Position numbers and translations under genes: made by a program
Shown: positions 54,191 to 62,818 of the stretch, piece by piece
Layout of the letters: every line of letters begins with the position of its first letter
How positions within the stretch are numbered: position 1 is the stretch's first letter
Assembly: GCF_006538325.1 (NCBI RefSeq)
Contig: NZ_BJKK01000010.1
Location: 124,001-188,000, forward strand
Direction: 5' to 3'
Source: Alteromonas sp. KUL42
Lineage (GTDB): Bacteria; Pseudomonadota; Gammaproteobacteria; Enterobacterales; Alteromonadaceae
Length of the DNA stretch: 64,000 nt
Notes under the pieces: generated by a model
What the model was told of the DNA's origin: nothing
The model's input: only the letters and a program-made list of their open reading frames with translations
Databases searched by the model: none

Positions 54191-55075
54191 ATGATTTCAA
54201 CACAATACCCTCAAGAGTGTGAGTACGGATGTATTGGGGTAGGGCTTAGACACGAGCACTATACTCAGGCATTGTCTCAGAAGGCATGCTCCATTGATTT
54301 CGTTGAGCTCCACGCGGAAAATTTCTTCGCTCATGGGGGGCCTAGTAGGCACCTACTTGAGGAAATAGCAAAACTTTATCCGGTGAGTATTCACGGTACG
54401 TCAATGGGGTTGGGGTCATTGGTAGGAGTAAACGACAGATATTTAAGTAGGTTTACGCAGCTTGTTAATGATGTAGATCCAATTTATGTCTCTGACCATG
54501 CCTGTTTTACTTGGGGAAACGACAGCGGTAAGCCGCTTCACGCTGGTGACTTACTACCACTTAAATTCGATACTCAAACCTTAAACGCCACTGTGACTAA
54601 TATAGACCGTGTCCAGCAAGAAATCGGCCGGCAACTGTTAGTTGAAAATGTGGTTACTTATTTTTCTTTTTCCAACAATATGTTTGCAGAAGCGGAATTT
54701 TTGGCTGAGGTAGCACATCGCACTCAATGCGGTTTGTTAGTTGATCTCAATAATATTTTAGTAAACTTGCACAATCAGAAAGTGCAAGATACCACAGTAA
54801 ATGCACTGAAATGGCTATCATTTCTGCCCCAAGAGCAGGTTAAAGAATTACACCTTGCAGGGAGTTCATTACCTCAGCAAGGTGACATGATCATAGACGA
54901 TCACAGTAAGCCAGTATCTGAACAATGTTGGCAGCTTTATGCGCTTGCTATTCGTCATTTTCCTAAAGCGGCTACGCTAATTGAGTGGGATAACGACCTT
55001 CCGACGTGGGATGTGCTCTTAGAAGAAGCAAGCAAGGCGAGGGAAATTCGAAAGGCAGCTTGGGGAAGCGTATGA
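54191..55075 (+). CDS. bufB: DUF692 multinuclear iron oxygenase BufB
   Basis: 294 residues from ATG54191, chosen because GGAG stands 6 bases before it. TIM-barrel DUF692 (MbnB-like) enzyme with metal-binding residues in VELHAENFF, SIHGTSMGLGS, YVSDHACF, LVENV, LVDLNNI, KELHLAG and LIEWDND. Uses an iron cluster to oxidise cysteines of BufA1 in the cytoplasm together with BufC. Overlaps the bufC start (ATGA), so the two are coupled. Confidence 0.93.
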   Translation: MISTQYPQECEYGCIGVGLRHEHYTQALSQKACSIDFVELHAENFFAHGGPSRHLLEEIAKLYPVSIHGTSMGLGSLVGVNDRYLSRFTQLVNDVDPIYVSDHACFTWGNDSGKPLHAGDLLPLKFDTQTLNATVTNIDRVQQEIGRQLLVENVVTYFSFSNNMFAEAEFLAEVAHRTQCGLLVDLNNILVNLHNQKVQDTTVNALKWLSFLPQEQVKELHLAGSSLPQQGDMIIDDHSKPVSEQCWQLYALAIRHFPKAATLIEWDNDLPTWDVLLEEASKAREIRKAAWGSV

Positions 55076-55875
55076 AAAACACTGCCATGAATAGCACAGC
55101 AAAGACAAACCCTATGGTAGAAAGCGCTTTACATGATACAGATTATCAGCAGTATTTGCTTAATGAGATATTCAGTTTCTCTAAGTCGACAGCGCTACCG
55201 AACGAGGGGCTTTCGATTTATCAAAATAATTTGCTGATGACAGCACTGCGCAGTTTATCCATCAGCTACCCCGTTATAGAAAGCATGATTGGTGATCATG
55301 CGTTGTATGTTTTGACACGGCGACTACTTGACATGGATAAACCTGCAAGTGGTGATTGGGGCGAGTGGGGCAGTAAATTATCCACTTGCTTATTCAATAG
55401 TGAATTGTATGAGAGTTATCCATACCTGCCCGATATCGCTAATGTAGAGTGGGCCTTTCATACTGCCTCTCGAAGTGAAGCGTTAGCTTTTGATAGCAAC
55501 TCATTGCAAAGGTTATCGAATAGTGATTTAGAAGATATTCGGTGTATCTTGTCTCCCTCTGTTTCATTACTACCTAGCGCCTATCCACAGTATCAACTAT
55601 GGAAAGCTCATCGTTCGATTGAGTCAGGACAAGTGCCTAACAACAGTGTCTTGGAAACTATTATGAAGAACATAGACAAAGCCGAACATTGCATAGTATA
55701 TCAGCACAATGGAATGGCTAAAGTGGAAGTACTGACAGAAGAGAAACTACATTGGATGCAAGGTGTGCAAGAAGGCATATCGGTGGCGTCACTATTAGAT
55801 ATTTACCCTACATTTGACTTTGCATTGTGGCTGTCTGAAGCCATCAGTAAAGCATGGTTGACCCGATTAGATTAA
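55072..55875 (+). CDS. bufC: BufB partner protein BufC (DUF2063)
   Basis: 267 residues from ATG55072 (overlap ATGA with bufB); ATG55087 is an alternative. The N-terminal DUF2063 helical domain is evident (LNEIFSFSKSTALPNEGLSIYQNNLLMTALRSLSISYPVIESMIG), followed by a more divergent C-terminal domain. These proteins present the precursor peptide to the DUF692 oxygenase. Last gene of the operon, with a strong terminator 28 bases downstream. Confidence 0.92.
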   Translation: MKNTAMNSTAKTNPMVESALHDTDYQQYLLNEIFSFSKSTALPNEGLSIYQNNLLMTALRSLSISYPVIESMIGDHALYVLTRRLLDMDKPASGDWGEWGSKLSTCLFNSELYESYPYLPDIANVEWAFHTASRSEALAFDSNSLQRLSNSDLEDIRCILSPSVSLLPSAYPQYQLWKAHRSIESGQVPNNSVLETIMKNIDKAEHCIVYQHNGMAKVEVLTEEKLHWMQGVQEGISVASLLDIYPTFDFALWLSEAISKAWLTRLD

Positions 55876-55903
55876 CTTTTCAAGGCCCCTCCTCCGGCTT
55901 TTG

Positions 55904-55930
55904 CGGCGAGTTATTACTCGCCGTTTTTTT
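55904..55930 (+). terminator. Terminator of the bufferin operon
   Basis: CGGCGAG and CTCGCCG form a 7-bp GC-rich stem with a TTATTA loop, followed by seven T. Confidence 0.92.
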
Positions 55931-56016
55931 GTCACAAAGAAAGTACGAATGGGTAAATTACCACGTGGTAGGTAGGGCATTATCCACGTCAAATTCACCC
56001 ATATGAAATAGTGATT

Positions 56017-56586
56017 ATGTCCAATTTTAAACAGCGAATTTTTAATATTGCAATCCGTTTGACAAAGCTCATTTTGCTTTTATCTATGTCCCATTTATCC
56101 CTACAAACAGTTCAGTTGCAAGCTAGTGAATTGTCTATCGACTACATAAGAGGAGAAGGGGATGTAGAAGGTATTAAGCTGGCGTATCGCCACAATGCTT
56201 TTCAGCTCGAGAGCATAAGTCCACGCTTGTCAGTGTATGCCGAAAGCAGTATTAATTTTTGGAAATACGGTTCTCCCGAGCACTATGACTCTAACTTCGT
56301 TATTTCACTTTCCCCGATTTTGCAATATTCAATTTGTAGCTGTGCTGATGGTGAGATTTATGCGGAAGCGGGCATCGGGATTTCACTATTAGATGATACG
56401 CAATTTGCCGGTAAAAACGTGAGTACACATTATCAATTCGAGGACCGACTAGGCATTGGGTATCGATTTGGAAAGCAATTCTCTCATTCGTTGGCGCTTC
56501 GATATTTTCATTATTCGAACGCTGGATTTAAAAAACCAAACCCAGGCTTAGACTTCATCAGTCTCTCATATTCAAAAGCATATTAG
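56017..56586 (+). CDS. PagL-like lipid A 3-O-deacylase (acyloxyacyl hydrolase)
   Basis: 189 residues from ATG56017. Signal sequence (about 10-36), then an eight-strand outer-membrane barrel pattern. The PagL active-site segment is present near the end: ALRYFHYSNAGFKKPNPGLDF with His and Ser two residues apart. The acidic residue 14 positions after the His, Glu in Pseudomonas PagL, is Asp here. Likely removes an acyl chain from lipid A in the outer membrane. Sixteen bases before a TlpA-like gene on the same strand. Confidence 0.82.
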   Translation: MSNFKQRIFNIAIRLTKLILLLSMSHLSLQTVQLQASELSIDYIRGEGDVEGIKLAYRHNAFQLESISPRLSVYAESSINFWKYGSPEHYDSNFVISLSPILQYSICSCADGEIYAEAGIGISLLDDTQFAGKNVSTHYQFEDRLGIGYRFGKQFSHSLALRYFHYSNAGFKKPNPGLDFISLSYSKAY

Positions 56587-56601
56587 TTTTAAAGGTATCC
56601 T

Positions 56602-57144
56602 ATGAAATTTCTATTTTACTTATTTGTTGTATCAATTTTGTCTACAAAGGTAGTTGCACAAGAAGCAACTGACAGCCGTAGCATTTACGCTACGGATATT
56701 ACTTTTTCTGATATTAGTGGGGACAAGTTTGCGTTGAGTGAACGCTGGAAAGTAAAACCTGTTCTTCTCTATTTTTGGGCAACGTGGTGCCCTTACTGCA
56801 AGGTGGCTACACCTAAGGTGGTGAAGTTAAACGAAAAATACAGTGAGTTTATTGATGTGCTTGCCATTAACATTGGTGTGAACGACTCACTTCCTAATAC
56901 GCATAAGTATATTCGCGACTATCAGATTAACTATCCTGTGATGTTTGATGAAACTTCTCAGGTGAGCGCCTTGTTTAATGTTGTTGGCACCCCTGTGTTT
57001 GTCATTATTAGCGACAAGGGTGAGATTTTATATCGCAGTCATCGTTATCCTGAAGAAGTTGAAGCGACATTTGAGTCAATACGTCAGCAAAAGGATGAAA
57101 ATGCACTCTTACTTTCACCGCGGAATGATTATGCGAGTTTCTAA
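56602..57144 (+). CDS. TlpA/ResA-like periplasmic thioredoxin-fold protein
   Basis: 180 residues with signal peptide (to about 19). Redox motif WCPYC near 59-63 in YFWATWCPYCKVATP, and cis-Pro in VVGTPVFVII. Periplasmic thiol-disulfide oxidoreductase. Likely co-transcribed with the PagL-like gene; a role in copper-stressed thiols is possible given the bufferin operon before it, but a terminator separates them. Confidence 0.88.
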   Translation: MKFLFYLFVVSILSTKVVAQEATDSRSIYATDITFSDISGDKFALSERWKVKPVLLYFWATWCPYCKVATPKVVKLNEKYSEFIDVLAINIGVNDSLPNTHKYIRDYQINYPVMFDETSQVSALFNVVGTPVFVIISDKGEILYRSHRYPEEVEATFESIRQQKDENALLLSPRNDYASF

Positions 57145-57381
57145 TTCTGCGATAACTCAAAGAGGTTACTTAGTGCTCAAGGCAACTAAAACAGCATTGG
57201 TAGTCAGATCTGTACTCTTATTAAATGAGGCTGTATTTGGTTCAAAGACCATAGAGTGGCTCAAAGCAGGTCTACGTTATTGCATGCCCTTAAGTGTGTT
57301 CCTTTGTGTTAATTTATCGCAAAATTAACGTCTAGCTTTTACGCGTTGTGTATACTAGTGAGTGTACACAGAGAGGATAAG

Positions 57382-57969
57382 ATGACTGAAATAAAAAAAT
57401 CGAAGCGTGAGCATCTGGTTGAGACAGCACAAAGGTTGTTTTATCGACATGGCATTAAAGGAACGGGTATTGATACCGTACTTGAAGAAGCTGGTGTTGC
57501 TAAACGAACATTGTACAATCATTTCAAATCCAAAGAAGAGTTGGTTATTGCCACGCTTAAAAGGCGCGATGATGAGTTTATGGATATGTTGCGCAGGCTT
57601 GTTAAGAAATATGAAAAGGCAGAAGAGAATCGAGGTAACTATGCCAAGGTGTTTGCATTTTTTGATGCAATAACAGAGTGGACTCAAACCAGTTCTTTTT
57701 CAGGCTGCATGTTTATTAATGCATCAGCAGAATATCCTCGCCAAGAAGATCCCGTACACGCAATTTGTGTAATGCATAAAAAATTAGTTATTCAGTTTAT
57801 TGAAGAGTTACTGAGCTCGTTGAAACTAGAAAATAGTCACGAAATTGCGCTACAACTAGCGTTACTAGCTGACGGTGCTATTGTTAATGCGCATACAACT
57901 AATTTGCCCGATGCGGGTAATGTAGCGAAGAAGATAGCCCTATCATTGTTAGAACGTATTGAGCTTTGA
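57382..57969 (+). CDS. TetR/AcrR-family transcriptional regulator
   Basis: 195 residues from ATG57382, preceded by AGAGGATA; an open stretch upstream is non-coding. Helix-turn-helix near 25-50 (GIKGTGIDTVLEEAGVAKRTLYNHFKSKEELV). The C-terminal ligand domain contains SGCMFINASAEYP, typical of the YxaF/LmrA-like TetR group that senses small hydrophobic or thiol-reactive compounds. No divergent target gene; targets unknown. Confidence 0.92.
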   Translation: MTEIKKSKREHLVETAQRLFYRHGIKGTGIDTVLEEAGVAKRTLYNHFKSKEELVIATLKRRDDEFMDMLRRLVKKYEKAEENRGNYAKVFAFFDAITEWTQTSSFSGCMFINASAEYPRQEDPVHAICVMHKKLVIQFIEELLSSLKLENSHEIALQLALLADGAIVNAHTTNLPDAGNVAKKIALSLLERIEL

Positions 57970-57971
57970 TG

Positions 57972-58006
57972 AAAGTAAGCCTGTATATTTAAAAGGCTTA
58001 CTTTTG
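57972..58006. terminator. Bidirectional terminator after the TetR gene
   Basis: AAAGTAAGCCT and AGGCTTACTTT pair over 11 bp with an 11-base loop and T/A runs on both sides. It overlaps the stop codon of the convergent gene at 57998. Confidence 0.85.
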
Positions 58007-58996
58007 CATTAGCGTCGGATAAATACCTGTCAGAGGCTGAAAGCCCTCTAGTTGTGACTTTACCTTTTGTGACATCGTCATTGAATTAACCTCTGGCGCT
58101 CTACGTTGGTCAATATTAAGGTTATGAGCAGTGAGATTACATTTAAATGTCTCATCGCCTTTTTCATGAAGTCGTCTGGTCGCAATAGACAGCTTTGCAA
58201 TTGCTTTTATTGAAAGTTCTTCACTGAATCGTTTTACGTTTTTGTACTGAAACGTGTTAGCAACGTAGCGATCGCTCTTCGCAATAAAGGCGTCCATTAA
58301 ACTAAATAAAAAGTGGTTTACGCTCATTTCAGACAGCATTAGCGTTAGAGGGCCTGGTTGCGTTTCTGGAAGTTCAGAGTGTGCAGTTGGCTTCATCATC
58401 ATATCTACAATAATTTGTTTGTTTAAGCGCCGCTCAACGTTAACAACGCGTAGTAAGGCATGGTCAAATAACATGTTATTGGCTACATCGACTAGTGCTT
58501 TTCTAAACTGTGTAAAATTCGCAACCCGCCCATTCGACGTTAATGCTTCTGCCATTGATACAATGAGGAAACTGTCTTGATGAGAGCTAAATGGCGCACT
58601 GTACTTTCCTTCAACGCGAAGCTTTAGCATTTCTCTTACTTCGTGCTCACGCGCTTTCTTGACCGCTAGAAACAGTGTTTGAACGAGTTCAGACGTAGGT
58701 AAAAAAGGCTCAATTCGCCATCGGCGGCCATAAACAATTTTATGTTGGGTTTGGGCTTCACGTGCCTTGTAAGTATCAAAACCAATTAGCCCAATTTGAA
58801 TGTAGAGCCCTAGTTCATCTTCACCCGCAAAAATAACCGTCTTATTGTCTGTCTTGCAGTCGAGTACAATTTTTTCGATCGTTTTCAGAGAATGCGAATA
58901 GTGTAGGAAGTGTTGTGGATAACACTGGCCTCCACCGCTGTTGGAAATAGAAGGCGCACCAGATATAGGGCATTCTCCCTCGTTTAGTACGTCCAT
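57998..58996 (-). CDS. Hypothetical protein
   Basis: 332 residues without signal or membrane segments. The N-terminal 35 residues contain CPISGAPSISNSGGGQC, a possible two-cysteine unit; the rest is mostly helical and charged. I do not recognise the family. The ribosome site before ATG58996 is weak. A perfect DnaA-box sequence lies inside the first codons and another just upstream. Convergent with the TetR gene. Its length and lack of internal stops support a real gene. Confidence 0.65.
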   Translation of the reverse strand: MDVLNEGECPISGAPSISNSGGGQCYPQHFLHYSHSLKTIEKIVLDCKTDNKTVIFAGEDELGLYIQIGLIGFDTYKAREAQTQHKIVYGRRWRIEPFLPTSELVQTLFLAVKKAREHEVREMLKLRVEGKYSAPFSSHQDSFLIVSMAEALTSNGRVANFTQFRKALVDVANNMLFDHALLRVVNVERRLNKQIIVDMMMKPTAHSELPETQPGPLTLMLSEMSVNHFLFSLMDAFIAKSDRYVANTFQYKNVKRFSEELSIKAIAKLSIATRRLHEKGDETFKCNLTAHNLNIDQRRAPEVNSMTMSQKVKSQLEGFQPLTGIYPTLMQK

Positions 58997-59096
58997 CAGC
59001 GCGGTCCATTATTCGCTGACTGGCCAGATTCATCGAATCTAGCTTCATTGATTATCCACATAGGTGGCAATAAAAGGTTAACCGAACTGTGGAGAA
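58914..59096. promoter_or_regulatory. Cluster of DnaA-box-like 9-mers
   Basis: TGTGGATAA at 58914-58922 and TTATCCACA at 59052-59060 are perfect DnaA boxes in opposite orientation; TGTGGAGAA at 59088-59096 differs by one base. Three within 183 bases is more than expected by chance, but there is no AT-rich unwinding element or replication gene beside them. Confidence 0.3.
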
Positions 59097-59239
59097 TACA
59101 TGTCATCTTGACCCCTTTCTAACTGGCATAAAGTGCTGTTATTTAAACTGGGATAACTTTACTATCTTCGACAAGGTAAAATAAAACAGATCGTCTTGGT
59201 TGTTTATCAGTTAATAGTAGGAACCGCTGAACTAGTGTC

Positions 59240-60061
59240 TTAATTCAGTGTTGAAGAAAGCCACTCACGAGGAGAAATTCCCAGTTTCTTACGAAAGACT
59301 CTGGCAAGAGCTGAACCATGTTCGTAGCCTACCGCTGTAGCTATAAGGCTGACAGGTTTTTTGTCTTTTAGCATCTCTTTTGCCATATCTAGTCGAATAT
59401 CGGTAACATACTCATTGGGGGTTGTTCCAACAACAGATTTAAATGTTGAGGCAAACTTAGAACGCGACATTGCGGCAATATCCGCCATAGATTCTACCGT
59501 CCACGGCTCGGAAGGGGACTTGTGAACTTCATTTAACACCTTAGTTATCAATGGGTGCGTCAATGCTGCTAGCACGCCACCTTTTGCTAAGTTATTCTCA
59601 ATGACATATCGAAGTATTTGTAATAGTAACAATTCACTGAGCTTGTCTACCATAACTTGCCTAGCCAATGACTTAGCAAATGCTTCGTCAAAAAGCCAAT
59701 CAGCGGCACGCCCAATGTTTTTCTCAGCAGAAAGAGGGAAGGTAATGATGTCGGGTAAAGCCTGGAATAGAAGCGCATTATTAGACGATTCTAGAGCCAA
59801 CGAGGCGCACACAAGCTGGGCGCCAACTGATTGGTCGGATACAATTCTGTGCTCTAGTGGACCAGGCATAAAAATTACAGCAGGTTCAGTAAGTGTTATT
59901 TTGCGGTTATCACGAGCCAAAATGGTTAGTTGACCTCCTTTCAAGAGGTGTAAATGACCGTGTTCACTATCACTTAATGATTGAATACCACAGAGCTTAC
60001 CACTAAAGAAAACATCGGCTTTAATCGATATTTTTCTCAATATGTAACCTATTTCTTCCAT
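59240..60061 (-). CDS. AraC-family regulator with cupin-type sensor domain
   Basis: 273 residues: cupin_6-type N-terminal half (GHLHLLKGGQLTILARDNRK, VIFMPGPLEHRI) and C-terminal AraC helix-turn-helix pair (VESMADIAAMSRSKFASTFKSVVG, AVGYEHGSALARVFRKKLG). Paralogue of the gene at 60318 with the same domain plan. Such regulators usually control adjacent small-molecule oxidoreductases, none of which is evident here. Confidence 0.9.
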   Translation of the reverse strand: MEEIGYILRKISIKADVFFSGKLCGIQSLSDSEHGHLHLLKGGQLTILARDNRKITLTEPAVIFMPGPLEHRIVSDQSVGAQLVCASLALESSNNALLFQALPDIITFPLSAEKNIGRAADWLFDEAFAKSLARQVMVDKLSELLLLQILRYVIENNLAKGGVLAALTHPLITKVLNEVHKSPSEPWTVESMADIAAMSRSKFASTFKSVVGTTPNEYVTDIRLDMAKEMLKDKKPVSLIATAVGYEHGSALARVFRKKLGISPREWLSSTLN

Positions 60062-60317
60062 ATTTTCGCTCCCGTTGTGAATTGTTTTCTATCTATTGCA
60101 TACCGGTTTCCGGCTGTCTCAAAGGGAAACGAATATGACGCAAATCTGTCCGGTTTCTCAGTAGTACGACACGCCTTAATTGCCTTTGGACTTGGCGAAA
60201 AGTCGCTATTTCTACTACAAGTACATTCAAATATTTTGTGTACCTAAGTTACCGAATGTATATGACGCCATGTTACTTTTTATTTATAGTACTTTTAGTA
60301 CAGATCGTCCCAGATAA

Positions 60318-61142
60318 TTAACTCATGGTACTATTTTCAGTTTGAAGCCACTGGGTAGGTGAAACACCGAGTTTCTTTTTAAATACCCTCGCAAGGGCAG
60401 AACCATGCTCGTATCCCACTTCATAAGCAACGAAGTTTATTGATTTGTCTTTCTTCAATAGCTTTTGTGCGAGTGATACTCGTAGTGAAATGATGTAGTC
60501 ATTGGGAGTTTGACCAACCGCAGCTTTAAACGTTTCTGCGAATTTAGAGCGAGACATCGCGCCGAGTTCTGCCAGTGACTCAAGAGTCCAGCTATGCGCA
60601 GGATTAGAATGAATGGCATATATTATTTTCGATAGTTGAGGGTGATTAATTGCTTGCAATGTACCCTCATGGAGCTGCCCATGTTCTGAGGCATATCTGA
60701 GTACTTGCAGCATAAACATTTCGCCTAGCCGATTAATCATTGTCGACTTACCAAATCGCTGTTGTCTCAATTCTTCTAATAGCCATTTTGCCGTCCAAGA
60801 AACCGAACTGTCATGGCCTAGTTCTATATAAAACTCTTCTGGAAGCGCATTGAGCACAAGAGATGGTGCTGAAGCCGAAAACTGTATACTGGCACTAACA
60901 ATATGGTTGGCTGTATTTCCGATGGGCTCTAGTTGATGCACCATCGATTTCGGGAAGAATATCAGTGATGGTTTATCCATCAATAATTCTCTACTGCCTT
61001 TTCGATGTACCTTCACCTGACCTTTTTCTATTAGATGCAAATAGCCCGAACCACTGAAGTGTTTAACACCGGACAGCGAACCTATGTGTGTAATGGTACT
61101 GGTAAAAGAGTGTTGGTTTAATAGTTCACTTAGATCTTTCAT
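60318..61142 (-). CDS. AraC-family regulator with cupin-type sensor domain (paralogue)
   Basis: 274 residues from ATG61142, preferred because GAGG lies 6 bases before it. Same architecture as the gene at 59240: cupin_6 sensor (SGYLHLIEKGQVKV, LIFFPKSMVHQL) and AraC domain (LAELGAMSRSKFAETFKAAVG, VGYEHGSALARVFKKKLG). An old tandem duplication, since the sensor halves are much less alike than the DNA-binding halves. Lies about 190 bases downstream of the DUF1348 gene on the same strand, a possible target. Confidence 0.9.
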   Translation of the reverse strand: MKDLSELLNQHSFTSTITHIGSLSGVKHFSGSGYLHLIEKGQVKVHRKGSRELLMDKPSLIFFPKSMVHQLEPIGNTANHIVSASIQFSASAPSLVLNALPEEFYIELGHDSSVSWTAKWLLEELRQQRFGKSTMINRLGEMFMLQVLRYASEHGQLHEGTLQAINHPQLSKIIYAIHSNPAHSWTLESLAELGAMSRSKFAETFKAAVGQTPNDYIISLRVSLAQKLLKKDKSINFVAYEVGYEHGSALARVFKKKLGVSPTQWLQTENSTMS

Positions 61143-61328
61143 ATGACGCCTCACTTATGTGATAAGTATGAGTAGAGATGCCATTTCAGTGACTTGCTTC
61201 AGCCACTACCACGTTAGCATTTCAATGATTTTTTTGTATACAGTTTTGTCTAATAGTTCTGGGTTTTGTCATCGTTTCACGGTTTGGATTAACTATGAAG
61301 TGTTTGATGGAAAACCCCGAAATATGAT

Positions 61329-61808
61329 TTACAAGCCCAGTTCAGATAACCCAGGGTGACTCTTTGGGCGTGCACCTAAAGGCCAGTGAAACAGTCGTTG
61401 CTCTTCAGTAATAGGCAAGTCATTTAATGAAGCGAAGCGGTTTGTCATAAGCCCTTGTTCGTTAAATTCCCAATTCTCGTTGCCATACGAACGGAACCAA
61501 TTTCCCGAGTCATCTTTCCATTCGTAGGCGTAACGTACAGCGATGCGGTTGCCTTCAAATGCCCATAACTCTTTGATAAGACGGTATTCAATTTCCTTTG
61601 CCCACTTACGCTTGAGAAAGTCTCTCGCATCATCGCGTCCTGTGAGAAATTCGGCCCGATTTCTCCATTCGGTGTCCACGCTATAGGCAAGGGCTACTTT
61701 ATCGGCGTCTCGGCTATTCCAGCCATCTTCCGCCATGCGAACTTTTTGTACTGCTGTCTCATAGCTAAAAGGGGGAAGTGGTGGTCGTTGTTCAGTTAGG
61801 TTATTCAT
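61329..61808 (-). CDS. DUF1348 / nuclear transport factor 2-like protein
   Basis: 159 residues of the SnoaL/NTF2-like cone fold: [45 protein letters not shown], followed by [27 protein letters not shown], all typical of DUF1348. The family's reaction is unknown. Cytoplasmic, no signal. Probably regulated by one of the AraC paralogues downstream. Confidence 0.88.
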   Translation of the reverse strand: MNNLTEQRPPLPPFSYETAVQKVRMAEDGWNSRDADKVALAYSVDTEWRNRAEFLTGRDDARDFLKRKWAKEIEYRLIKELWAFEGNRIAVRYAYEWKDDSGNWFRSYGNENWEFNEQGLMTNRFASLNDLPITEEQRLFHWPLGARPKSHPGLSELGL

Positions 61809-61962
61809 TGATGTCTATCTTCTGTTAAGTAAGTTTGTATTATTATCTTAGTTAAAAGTAGACAGATTTGTATACTTTGATTTTCGGTTAGCAGTTACTC
61901 AAAAAATGAATAAATAAAAAAAGAAGCGGTTTGGACAAATAGACAAGGAATCTAGACTTTGT

Positions 61963-62098
61963 GTATCAATGCGTGTTGTAACACTTGGTAAGCTTTGCGT
62001 GTTCTGTTCCCAATGCTAATTATTGCATTGTTGTAGTTTGCGCGGTTCTCGTGTGTTGCGCTATCTCGGTAGTAGAGAGATCTACTACCGAGCTTTTT
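61963..62098 (+). ncRNA. Candidate small RNA ending in a strong terminator
   Basis: A plus-strand terminator at 62065-62098 has no plus-strand gene before it. TTGGAC, 16 bases, TAGACT (61931-61958) is a possible promoter ending just before this stretch, and GTGTT/AACAC could form an internal hairpin. No reading frame with a ribosome site was seen. The size would be about 135 bases. Speculative. Confidence 0.3.
62065..62098 (+). terminator. Orphan plus-strand terminator
   Basis: CTCGGTAGTAGA and TCTACTACCGAG pair perfectly over 12 bp around GAGA, followed by CTTTTT. It faces the minus-strand gene ending at 62111. The 300-base gap 61809-62110 holds nothing else apart from the small RNA candidate. 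Confidence 0.8.
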
Positions 62099-62110
62099 AT
62101 TTGCATCCAT

Positions 62111-62818
62111 TTAAATACTTGTGGCTTTCCGTCTTTCTTGAGCCAGTGCGCTAGTAGCAATCCACCTAAATAAGTACATAATAATAAGTTTTGTAATTGC
62201 GCTTGTTATAGCTAAAACCATTAGTGGCCAGCCTTCTTTAAGTCCCATACTCAGAGCAAAGGCAATAGTAGATATGTCCATCATCAATATGAATTGACTC
62301 ATTCTTAAATCGACTGCGCCAGTGCTACCCGAGCGCACGATGAGCAAGATTTGATGATAGTAGCCTTGTGCAATTAAGGCGGATACAACAAGAATTATGG
62401 TAGTTGAAATAGCTCTACCTTGGTCGACAATGGTTTCTCCTGCAAATAATCCACATATAGCAAAAACAAAAGCCACACATGAAAAAAGGAGAGAGGATAA
62501 AGCGCTTGCGGACTGCCTATCCTTATATATTTCAACAAGAATGATCAATACCAGTAATGAAGCGATTAGCCTAGGCCAAACGATGAAGTGATTAAATGGC
62601 TCAATTGAATAGCCATAAATAAAGAAGGATAAATAGGCAAAGTAACTAACAGAGAATTGATTAAGTGATAAGAGCGCTGTTGCTTGTTGGGCATTATTCT
62701 TCTTTTTTCGTGCCCATATTTTTCTTAGCTGAGAAAAAACACCATACAAGCTAACAGTAATAAATGTTGTGTTAATAGCTCCAAAAACTAGATAAGTATC
62801 CAATTTATTAATCTCCAA
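62111..62818 (-). CDS. Seven-TM membrane protein, PQ-loop/SWEET-like
   Basis: 235 residues, seven predicted helices. Two halves look alike: VSLYGVFSQLRKIW...ATALLSLNQFSVSYFAYL in the first and QGYYHQILLIVRSGSTGAVDLRMSQFILMMDIST in the second. This resembles the PQ-loop repeat (PQ followed by STG/S and a downstream helix) of SWEET and related carriers, though the PQ itself is replaced. Transport of a small solute is inferred. Two phased palindromes lie upstream, the first within the leader next to the ATG. Confidence 0.65.
   Translation of the reverse strand: MEINKLDTYLVFGAINTTFITVSLYGVFSQLRKIWARKKKNNAQQATALLSLNQFSVSYFAYLSFFIYGYSIEPFNHFIVWPRLIASLLVLIILVEIYKDRQSASALSSLLFSCVAFVFAICGLFAGETIVDQGRAISTTIILVVSALIAQGYYHQILLIVRSGSTGAVDLRMSQFILMMDISTIAFALSMGLKEGWPLMVLAITSAITKLIIMYLFRWIATSALAQERRKATSI

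Noticed and set aside
57128..57328. Plus-strand frame of about 67 codons overlapping the end of the TlpA-like gene
   Set aside because: No ribosome site, start lies inside the preceding gene, hydrophobic segments not arranged as a clear membrane protein; evidence too thin.
58914..59096. Replication origin of a plasmid or secondary replicon
   Set aside because: No initiator gene, iterons or AT-rich unwinding region; only DnaA-like boxes are present.
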